This document shows positions 1 through 6,631 of a DNA stretch of 6,631 nucleotides, one piece after another; positions within the stretch are counted from its first letter, which is position 1, and each line of letters starts with the position of its first letter. The DNA comes from Pseudomonadota bacterium (lineage in GTDB: Bacteria > Pseudomonadota > Gammaproteobacteria > Xanthomonadales > Rhodanobacteraceae): positions 1-6,631 of the forward strand of contig JAFEEK010000146.1 in the NCBI GenBank assembly GCA_018241165.1. Reading direction: 5' to 3'. A program made the position numbers and the translations under genes. A model generated the notes under the pieces. The model did no database searches, had not been told where the DNA came from, and saw nothing but the letters and a program-made list of their open reading frames with translations.

Positions 1-555
1 CTGAACGATGACGTTGTCCGGATCCAGTGGAAGCATGCTGACCAGCGATGCCGTGCCGGACAGCTCCAGGCAGCGTTGGGTCTGTTTGCTGACGCCGACT
101 GTCGTCTTGTCGTCGGCAAAGGCTTCGTCGAATTTCTTCTGCGCGTCGCCAGTCAGGTAAGCCTTGGTCACGAAGGTCTTGGTCGTACCCAGGGACTTGC
201 CCTCGACGCATCCGCCATCGCCCGTCCACTCCTGGCGCGCGATCGCCAGGATCTTGTCGGCCTTCAACGCAAACGCGGCGACGAATTTCATCTGCTCGCC
301 GGATGGCGTGACCACCTTGGGCCCGGACGCGAGGGTATCCAGGTCCCAGGTTGCCAGCGCCGTTTCGTCGGGATTCTTCGGCGAGGGTACCAGTCCGACC
401 AGGTGCTTGCCGCTCGGATCCATCGACACCGACTGGATCGCCGGCAGCCGCGTCAAGGCATCAACCGGAATGGGCTCGGCTGCGCCGGCGAGAAGCGGGG
501 CCGTGAGCATACCCAGCGCGCATGCGCGCGTTAAGCAACGAAACGGATCAAGCAT
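1..555 (-). CDS. Secreted S9-family (prolyl oligopeptidase-like) peptidase, N-terminal part, cut by left edge
   Basis: An open frame of 185 codons runs from the ATG at 553-555 to the window edge without a stop. A Shine-Dalgarno sequence GGAG (564-567) lies 8 nt upstream of the ATG, supporting this start; Met16 is a less likely alternative. Residues 1-26 look like a signal peptide: a short arginine-containing n-region, a hydrophobic core around residues 11-23 and a small-residue cleavage region near AGAA. The mature protein begins EPIPVDALTRLP, followed by a QSVSMDPSGKHLVGLV-type strand and later WDLDTL. This pattern is what I know from the beta-propeller start of secreted S9 peptidases of Xanthomonadales. 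Such proteins usually have roughly 640-700 residues, with the Ser-Asp-His alpha/beta-hydrolase domain at the C-terminus, so the catalytic part is outside the window and activity cannot be judged. The gene lies downstream of the co-oriented TonB-dependent receptor but behind a strong terminator, so it probably has its own promoter. Family assignment is from memory of sequence style; an inactive propeller or another hydrolase subfamily is possible. Confidence 0.75.
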   Translation of the reverse strand, partial: MLDPFRCLTRACALGMLTAPLLAGAAEPIPVDALTRLPAIQSVSMDPSGKHLVGLVPSPKNPDETALATWDLDTLASGPKVVTPSGEQMKFVAAFALKADKILAIARQEWTGDGGCVEGKSLGTTKTFVTKAYLTGDAQKKFDEAFADDKTTVGVSKQTQRCLELSGTASLVSMLPLDPDNVIVQ

Positions 556-722
556 GTCGTCTTCTCCAGTCGATTTTTCTGCGTATCGCATTCGAACTAC
601 GAGGCGGTACGCCACGGGTGCGTCGGTTCGAAATGATGAATCGGCGAGGATACACGCGCACCGCGGCGAAGAAAAGCTTGCTGTCCCGATACAGTCATGG
701 CGGAAATGCAAATGTCGCGGGC
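556..722. other. Leader and promoter region of the peptidase gene
   Basis: This stretch between the receptor terminator and the peptidase start holds the Shine-Dalgarno site (564-567) and the shared element (706-719). It also has two TTCGAA hexamers (591-596 and 627-632) flanking a small inverted repeat, GGCG-GTA-CGCC (603-613). No sigma70 promoter is close to consensus; TATCCT preceded at 17 bp by TTTTCT on the minus strand is the least bad match I could find. No small ORF with a ribosome binding site was seen. Confidence 0.4.
706..719 (-). promoter_or_regulatory. Candidate shared upstream element, copy near the peptidase gene
   Basis: On the minus strand this reads CGCGACATTTGCAT. It matches 13 of 14 bases of the sequence at 3884-3897 upstream of the receptor gene, in the same orientation relative to its gene. 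It lies about 150 bp upstream of the peptidase ATG, against about 160 bp for the receptor copy. It could be a regulator site or part of a promoter (-35 region). No convincing -10 hexamer follows at normal spacing; TATCGG at 14 bp from TTGCAT is poor. The role is inferred from sequence sharing only. Confidence 0.3.
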
Positions 723-752
723 AAAAAAAAGGAGGCGACCTGGGTCGCCTCC
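723..752 (-). terminator. Rho-independent terminator of the TonB-dependent receptor gene
   Basis: A perfect 10-bp inverted repeat (731-740 and 743-752, arms GGAGGCGACC and GGTCGCCTCC) is followed, on the minus strand, by a run of eight T (723-730). The arms are separated by only 2 nt, so the working hairpin has about 9 bp and a 4-nt loop. It begins 25 nt past the receptor stop codon at 778-780. The strong GC stem and long T tract make it one of the clearest signals in the window. It separates the receptor transcript from the downstream peptidase gene. Confidence 0.93.
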
Positions 753-777
753 TCGTGTTGCACGCTGGATCTTTCGA

Positions 778-3723
778 TCAGAAGCGCATGTTCAAGCGCG
801 CAAAGTAGGTGCGGCCGAACCAGTCGTACTGCGAACCACCGAGCGGGGTGTTGCCCAACACGCCGGCGAACGTATCTGCACCCTGGGAAACACGGTCAGG
901 CTTCGCGTCGAACAGATTGCGAATGCCGAACGTGATGTCCCACTTGCCGCCGTCGTACTTCGCGGACACGGTGTGGCGGAACTGCCAATCCGCCTTGATG
1001 TCGCGCGTGGCATTCGGATAGCCCTGGTACGTGAAGGTCTCGCTGAGATCCTTGTTCGACGTCGAACTGGTGTAGAAGCCCTGCCAGTAGTACGTCCAGT
1101 TGCCGCGCTCCAGGCTGGCATCGAAAACGCCAACCGTGTGCGGGCGTCCGATGTAGCCGACGAATTCCGACGAGCTGAAACCGCTCGCCTCGGACGAATC
1201 GAACAGCTGTACGACGTCAGAGATCGTATAGGTCACCTGGGCATCCGCCGAGAACTTGCCGAATCCGAAGTCGCGGTTGTAGTTCAACTGGAAATCGTAA
1301 CCGCGGTTGCGTTCCTGGTTGATGTTCACGTAGGTGGCGTGCACGTCCGTGATCATGCTCGGGTTGGCCGGATCGGTCGGCGAATTGCGGTGGAACATGT
1401 TGCAGAAGCTGTTCGGATAAACCGGCGAGCCGTAGCACCCAAACAGGATATCGCTGGCGCCGAGGCTGGTGATTTCACCGCGGATGAAGTAGTCGAAGTA
1501 ATCCACGGCCACGTTCAGGTCGGCAAAGGTTGGCGTCCAGACGAAGCCCAGCGACTTGGCGCGCGAATTCTCGGGCTTGAGGAAGCCCTTGCCGCCGCCC
1601 TGATAGGTCGTAGCCGAAGGGTTGCCACTCGCGGCGTAGTCGCCCGGAATACCGGCAGCCGCGCAGTTCTTCCGGATGAAGTCGTTGGTGCTGTCGCTCC
1701 AGTTGATGCACGGATCGATCGAAGCCTGGGACAGGAAGCCCGACTGGTTGCCGAGATACAACTCATACAAACCCGGGGCGCGGTACGAGGTACCCAAGGT
1801 GCCACGCACACGGTAGCCCGGGGCGATCTGCCAGTTCAGGCCGTATTTCCAGACATGCGCAGAGTCGCCAACGGAATCGTACTTGAAGATTCGTGCGGAC
1901 AGGTCGGCGGTCAACGACTCGACGCCCGGCAAGCCCTGCAGCAAAGGAACACCCACTTCGCCAAAGATTTCGTTGACGTTGTCTGTGCCCTTGGTTTCGG
2001 ACGCACCCGTCAAGCCCCAGGTGGCCGGGGGCGGCTTGTCGTCGATGGTGTAGTGACGGTATTCGGCGCCAATCGCAGCGCTGACCGTACCCGCCGGCAA
2101 GTCGAACAAGTTGCCGTTGGCCAAGGCATTGAGCGTGGCCTGTGTGTACACGGTGTTGCCGGAAATGTCCTGGCCGATGGCGTTGATCAGCTTGTTCATG
2201 CACTGGCCGTTCAGCACGCATGGTTCCAGATAGTTGATCAGCGGACTGTCGAGTTCGTTGCCGGGATTCGCCAAGTCGCCGCTGTTGGCAAGATTGATGC
2301 CCAGCATGTGGTAATCGCCGTTCGAGCGCGTGTAGGTTGCGTTCGCTTCCCACGACCAGCTGCCGGTCGAAGTGAAGCCGCCCGACAGTTTGGTGGCGCC
2401 GTAGAAATAATCGACATCCGCATCGGAGTTCAGCGGGAATGGCATGATCGGCTCGAAGTACGGCGGCTTGCTTGCGTTGCTCGGCTTGAGCGGATCGACC
2501 CAGCCGGCTGCCTGATCGGCCTCGATGATCGGGAAGAACTGGCGGTAACGGCGATCGCTGGTCTTGCGATTGTTGTACAACCACTGCGTATCCCAGTTCA
2601 CGCTGCCGAAGCTGAAATTGCTGGAACCATACAGACTCGCGCGCTGTTGCTGATCGATCGCGTAGGCATTGCCGACGAACGGAAAGTTGAGCTGGTCCTC
2701 GTAATAGGCCTGCGGCGAGTTGGCGTAGGTCTTGGTCGGATACGGACGCAGGTGGTAACCCGGGAACGGGCCCTGGGTGCTGCCATCCGGCGAAGGCACG
2801 AAGCGGTTGTTCGAACCCCAGTAGTAGATGATCGTATTGGCGTAGAGGTTGTTGCAGCCCGAAAGCGGGGTACCCTGGGTGACGGAATGATCGGCGCGGT
2901 CGATGCGCTGGCCGTCCGTGCCCCAGACCATGTCCTCATTGCAGGCAAGGAAGTCGCGCTGGCCGCGCTTGAGCGCTTCCTGGCGATCGATCTGCGCCGC
3001 AACGGAGATGTTGCCGTTCTCGAAATTCCAGCCGGTACCGATCGAGGCCAGATACTGCTGGCCGCCGCCGTGTTCCGGAATGCCTTCGGAGAACGTCACT
3101 TCAGTCTGATCCATGCGCTTCTTCGTGATCAGGTTGACCACGCCGGAGATCGCGTCGGAACCGTAGATCGAGGACGAACCGTCCTTCACGATTTCGGCGC
3201 GCTGCAAGATGACCTGCGGGATGACGTTAAGGTCGAAGGCGCCGACCTGGCCGCGCGTGCCGGAAGGACCCGGGCGCTGGCCATCAAGCAGGATCAGGGT
3301 GCGGTTCGCGCCGAGGCCGCGCAGGTCGACCGTCTGCACGCCCGTGCCACCCTGGATGACGAAGCCGCCAAACTGGTTGTTGATCTGCGTCGAACCGGCC
3401 GCGACTGCGGTCGATTGCAGGAAGTCAGCCGTCGTAAACTGTCCGGCGGCGATATCGGAGCTGAGGTTGACAACCTGCACCGGCGACGTCGTCTGGTATT
3501 CCGGGCGGTTCAACAACGAGCCCGTGACCGTGATGCCTTGCAAGGTGCTGGCTTCTTCCTTCTTCTTCTTGTCGGCGTCGCTCGTCGATGAAGAAGCGGC
3601 ATCCTGCGTAGACGCAGGCTTGCTCTGAGGTTGCGATTGCGATGTGGCGGCATCCTGAGCGAATGCGGTGGCGGCGACCAACAAGCTGGCGCAAATTGCC
3701 GTAGCCAGAAGTTTACGATTCAT
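778..3723 (-). CDS. TonB-dependent outer-membrane receptor
   Basis: This 981-residue protein is a 22-stranded beta-barrel transporter family member, which takes up a large or scarce nutrient across the outer membrane using energy from TonB-ExbBD. I chose ATG 3723 because GGGGAG (3734-3739) lies 10 nt upstream; a TTG at 3741 would overlap that site. Residues 1-22 form a signal peptide with cleavage after AFA. Residues 23-60 are a Ser/Gln/Ala-rich linker ending in DKKKKEE, then LQGITVTG (61-68), a TonB-box-like segment. The plug spans about 78-202, with VDLRGLGANRTLILLDGQR (132-150) and, at 176-202, a stretch containing AEIVKDGSSSIYGSDAISG. The barrel follows and ends in a terminal Phe after FGRTYFARLNMR, the usual BAM recognition signal. 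All eight mature cysteines fall in four close pairs (261/290, 502/508, 672/687, 763/774), suggesting disulfides in surface loops. The size and the LDGQR plug resemble the large receptors abundant in Xanthomonadales. The neighbouring peptidase gene hints at peptides, but the substrate cannot be read from sequence. Confidence 0.94.
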   Translation of the reverse strand: MNRKLLATAICASLLVAATAFAQDAATSQSQPQSKPASTQDAASSSTSDADKKKKEEASTLQGITVTGSLLNRPEYQTTSPVQVVNLSSDIAAGQFTTADFLQSTAVAAGSTQINNQFGGFVIQGGTGVQTVDLRGLGANRTLILLDGQRPGPSGTRGQVGAFDLNVIPQVILQRAEIVKDGSSSIYGSDAISGVVNLITKKRMDQTEVTFSEGIPEHGGGQQYLASIGTGWNFENGNISVAAQIDRQEALKRGQRDFLACNEDMVWGTDGQRIDRADHSVTQGTPLSGCNNLYANTIIYYWGSNNRFVPSPDGSTQGPFPGYHLRPYPTKTYANSPQAYYEDQLNFPFVGNAYAIDQQQRASLYGSSNFSFGSVNWDTQWLYNNRKTSDRRYRQFFPIIEADQAAGWVDPLKPSNASKPPYFEPIMPFPLNSDADVDYFYGATKLSGGFTSTGSWSWEANATYTRSNGDYHMLGINLANSGDLANPGNELDSPLINYLEPCVLNGQCMNKLINAIGQDISGNTVYTQATLNALANGNLFDLPAGTVSAAIGAEYRHYTIDDKPPPATWGLTGASETKGTDNVNEIFGEVGVPLLQGLPGVESLTADLSARIFKYDSVGDSAHVWKYGLNWQIAPGYRVRGTLGTSYRAPGLYELYLGNQSGFLSQASIDPCINWSDSTNDFIRKNCAAAGIPGDYAASGNPSATTYQGGGKGFLKPENSRAKSLGFVWTPTFADLNVAVDYFDYFIRGEITSLGASDILFGCYGSPVYPNSFCNMFHRNSPTDPANPSMITDVHATYVNINQERNRGYDFQLNYNRDFGFGKFSADAQVTYTISDVVQLFDSSEASGFSSSEFVGYIGRPHTVGVFDASLERGNWTYYWQGFYTSSTSNKDLSETFTYQGYPNATRDIKADWQFRHTVSAKYDGGKWDITFGIRNLFDAKPDRVSQGADTFAGVLGNTPLGGSQYDWFGRTYFARLNMRF

Positions 3724-3733
3724 ATTGGTGTTA

Positions 3734-3739
3734 CTCCCC
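3734..3739 (-). promoter_or_regulatory. Shine-Dalgarno site deciding the receptor start
   Basis: On the minus strand the site reads GGGGAG, followed by 10 nt and then ATG at 3723. It supports Met at 3723 over the in-frame TTG at 3739-3741, which would overlap this site and add six residues (LGSNTN by codon) before the basic n-region MNRK of the signal peptide. Confidence 0.75.
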
Positions 3740-3849
3740 AATGGGTACTGTGTGCATGAAAACGAGACGAGTTACTTTTGCGCACCATCGGCGTTTCGAT
3801 GTGCCGTTCGACGAAGTCGACCCCAGACCACCGGCCTGGTCACGCGCAA

Positions 3850-3889
3850 ATGTAACCCGATGTTAACGCGACTTTCACAATGGATGCAA
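3850..3889 (-). promoter_or_regulatory. Candidate promoter region of the TonB-dependent receptor
   Basis: This is the most AT-rich part of the intergenic gap. Two overlapping sigma70-like readings are possible on the minus strand: TTGCAT (3884-3889) with TAACAT (3860-3865) at 18 bp, or TTGTGA (3875-3880) with TTACAT (3850-3855) at 19 bp. Neither is close to consensus, which suits an activated or Xanthomonadales-type promoter. Either would give a leader of roughly 120-130 nt. TAACAT and TTACAT also form a near direct repeat with a 10-bp period, about one helical turn, which could instead be an activator site. No Fur-like palindrome is visible. Confidence 0.35.
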
Positions 3890-3897
3890 ATGCCGCG
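3884..3897 (-). promoter_or_regulatory. Candidate shared upstream element, copy near the receptor gene
   Basis: On the minus strand this reads CGCGGCATTTGCAT, differing at one base from the sequence at 706-719 upstream of the peptidase gene. The core CATTTGC occurs again in the same orientation at 3846-3852, exactly 40 bp away, inside the proposed receptor promoter. It is a possible binding site for a regulator common to the receptor and the peptidase. The evidence is limited to the sequence match and similar distance to each ATG. Confidence 0.3.
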
Positions 3898-3920
3898 ACC
3901 CCGAACTCTCGGACGAGGCG

Positions 3921-3950
3921 TTTTCAATCCCAGCCCTAGCGCACTAGAAT
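3921..3950 (+). promoter_or_regulatory. Candidate sigma70 promoter of the lipoprotein gene
   Basis: TAGAAT (3945-3950) matches five of six bases of the -10 consensus, and TTTTCA (3921-3926) matches four of six of the -35 consensus, with an 18-bp spacer. Transcription would start near 3957, leaving a leader of about 100 nt before the ATG at 4056. The hairpin pair at 3961-3988 would then sit almost at the 5' end of the RNA. Confidence 0.45.
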
Positions 3951-3960
3951 AGGCCGCTTG

Positions 3961-3988
3961 AGGACGGCCCGTCCTGTTTTTCCAGGAC
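3961..3988 (+). promoter_or_regulatory. Two overlapping, mutually exclusive hairpins in the lipoprotein leader
   Basis: AGGACG (3961-3966) pairs with CGTCCT (3970-3975) around the loop GCC, and is followed by G and five T (3977-3981), which is terminator-like. The same GTCCT segment, as GTCCTG (3971-3976), can instead pair with CAGGAC (3983-3988) around a T-rich 6-nt loop. The two folds cannot coexist, as in an attenuator or switch. Both stems are only 6 bp, and the first begins about 4 nt after the predicted transcription start, unusually early for attenuation. It may instead be a 5'-stabilising hairpin or chance. Confidence 0.3.
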
Positions 3989-4055
3989 CCGCCTCCCCGT
4001 TTTACGAACCGCCGGTCGCGTCCTTCGCGCACCTGCGCCATCCGGAGATCGAATC

Positions 4056-4904
4056 ATGCGTATTTCCCCGCTTCCCGCCTTGCTGGCGTTTGGCCTGCTG
4101 GCCGGCTGCAATTCCCAGCCGCAGCCGGCTGCGCCGGTCGCTCCGCAGGTCGCCAACAGCGTCAGCGGCACCATCATGCTGCGCGAACCGCGCGCCCTGG
4201 GCGACAACGCCCGCGTCGAACTCAAGGTCGTGGATGTATCCCAGCCGGATAACCCGCTGGCGCAAATCACCGTCGAGCACGCCAACCACCCGCCGATCAG
4301 CTTCAACCTGCCGATCGACCCGAAGGCCGTGGATCCGCTGCGCACCTACGCCGTGGACGCCAAGCTGATCGACGGCGAGCGGCGCTTCCTGCCGGTGCTG
4401 CAATATCCGGTGCTGACCAAGAAGTCGCCATCCGTGGTGCAGATCATCCTCGCGCCGGAGCCCACTCCTGCCGAGAAAATGTACGACGCCTACAAGAAGG
4501 CGTTTGCCGAGATCGGAACCCTGAAGTCGGTCAGCGGCGGCGGACAGACGCCGAATACTTCCACCGCATGGGATGCCTTCTACAGCAACGGCAAGGTCAA
4601 GGTGGTGCGTGAAATCACCGACCAGTACGACGACAAGGCCAACGAAATCGGCCGCGCCACCGTAAAAATGGCGTACCAGAACGACAAGCCCTGGGTCGTG
4701 GTGAAGGAAGAATCCAGCGGCGAGGGCGCACGCCCATCCACGGTGATCAAGGTCGGCTGGGACGACAGCGGCACCCTTGTGCTCAAGGACAAAATGTCGG
4801 GCGGCCAGACCGGGCAGGCGAGTCCTGAAGAAGCCACCGCGCTTTACCAGCATGCCGTGCAGGCCCTGGCGCAGGCCCAGGTCAAGGTGCCGAAGCCCAA
4901 GTAG
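4056..4904 (+). CDS. YbaY/YscW-family outer-membrane lipoprotein with extra C-terminal region
   Basis: The 282-residue product starts at an ATG preceded by GGAG (4044-4047) with an 8-nt spacer. A short lipoprotein signal peptide ends in the lipobox LLAGC, with Cys18 as the lipidated residue. Asn19 rather than Asp follows, so sorting to the outer membrane is expected by the E. coli rule. After a Pro/Gln/Ala linker (19-33), residues 34-133 fit the YbaY/YscW domain: SVSGTIMLREPRAL opening, then VELKVVDVSQPDNPLAQ, a PISFNLPID strand, YAVDAKLIDGERRF and a closing VVQIILAPEP. That domain is a small beta-sandwich; YscW-type members are pilotins for secretins, while YbaY itself has no settled role. 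Residues 143-282 are not part of a typical YbaY (E. coli protein about 190 residues). They look beta-rich (tryptophans at 172, 213 and 235) with a helix near 257-275, and I do not recognise them. The gene is divergent from the receptor and convergent with mnmG, so it is probably monocistronic. No canonical terminator follows its stop. Confidence 0.85.
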   Translation: MRISPLPALLAFGLLAGCNSQPQPAAPVAPQVANSVSGTIMLREPRALGDNARVELKVVDVSQPDNPLAQITVEHANHPPISFNLPIDPKAVDPLRTYAVDAKLIDGERRFLPVLQYPVLTKKSPSVVQIILAPEPTPAEKMYDAYKKAFAEIGTLKSVSGGGQTPNTSTAWDAFYSNGKVKVVREITDQYDDKANEIGRATVKMAYQNDKPWVVVKEESSGEGARPSTVIKVGWDDSGTLVLKDKMSGGQTGQASPEEATALYQHAVQALAQAQVKVPKPK

Positions 4905-4930
4905 GCTGGTCCTTGCGCCGTCGCGCTCGC

Positions 4931-6631
<1,701 letters not shown>

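Larger units (their letters stand above)
3724..4055. other. Divergent intergenic region between the receptor and lipoprotein genes
   Basis: This 332-bp gap holds the candidate receptor promoter (3850-3889), the candidate lipoprotein promoter (3921-3950) and the hairpin pair at 3961-3988. The two proposed promoters are about 35-70 bp apart and face away from each other, so a protein bound between them could affect both genes. The receptor leader also has two small inverted repeats, TCGAC-GAA-GTCGA around 3809-3821 and GACCA-N6-TGGTC around 3826-3841, both too short to assign a role. Small open frames here lack a plausible ribosome binding site or protein-like composition. Confidence 0.5.

Noticed and set aside
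76..808. Plus-strand open frames (76-534, 164-808) opposite the peptidase gene
   Set aside because: The minus-strand frame has a start, a Shine-Dalgarno site, a signal peptide and family-like sequence. The plus frames have none, and one runs through the receptor terminator.
697..3591. A 964-codon open frame on the plus strand, antisense to the receptor gene
   Set aside because: It is in register with the receptor codons, so it would be broken only by TTA, CTA or TCA codons in the receptor, which are rare in GC-rich genes. It lacks a ribosome binding site, its product is Arg/Val/Ala-rich and looks like no family, and the receptor frame has clear motifs.
3739..3741. TTG as the receptor start codon
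   Set aside because: It overlaps the Shine-Dalgarno site of the ATG at 3723 and would put uncharacteristic residues before the signal peptide n-region.
3724..3900. A Fur box or other iron-control site before the receptor
   Set aside because: I saw no sequence resembling the GATAATGATAATCATTATC-type palindrome, so iron control is not supported.
3668..4041. Small open frames in the divergent intergenic region (3668-3952 plus, 3772-4041 minus)
   Set aside because: They have no ribosome binding site and unbiased composition, and they overlap the proposed promoters.

Overview
The window looks like ordinary chromosome from a GC-rich gammaproteobacterium. The best guess is the Xanthomonadales/Lysobacterales (for example Rhodanobacteraceae or Xanthomonadaceae). 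This rests on a large TonB-dependent receptor beside a secreted S9-type peptidase, a strongly GC-biased third codon position, and MnmG and YbaY-like proteins of gammaproteobacterial type. The taxon is an inference from memory of gene families; no database was searched.

There are four protein genes. From left to right: (1) 1-555, minus strand, the first 185 codons of a secreted S9/prolyl-oligopeptidase-like hydrolase, cut by the left edge. (2) 778-3723, minus strand, a complete 981-residue TonB-dependent outer-membrane receptor, followed by a strong intrinsic terminator at 723-752. (3) 4056-4904, plus strand, a complete 282-residue YbaY/YscW-family lipoprotein with a long unassigned C-terminal half. 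(4) 4931-6631, minus strand, the C-terminal 566 residues of the tRNA-modifying enzyme MnmG (GidA), cut by the right edge.

The gap at 3724-4055 (332 bp) separates the divergent receptor and lipoprotein genes. It holds candidate promoters for both and a pair of overlapping, mutually exclusive hairpins in the presumed lipoprotein leader. The lipoprotein and mnmG converge, with only 26 bp between their stop codons. The gap at 556-777 holds the receptor terminator and the leader of the peptidase gene.

The receptor and the peptidase are co-oriented and may serve one nutrient-acquisition task, with the peptidase processing peptides taken up by the receptor. They share a near-identical 14-bp sequence (13 of 14 bases) at a similar distance upstream of each start codon, which could be a common regulatory site. 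MnmG is a housekeeping gene with no evident functional link to the others.

I found no tRNA, rRNA, CRISPR array, insertion sequence, phage gene or defence system. The most promising items are the shared upstream element, the alternative hairpins in the lipoprotein leader, the unassigned C-terminal domain of the lipoprotein, and the four cysteine pairs in the receptor barrel. None amounts to a demonstrated new system.
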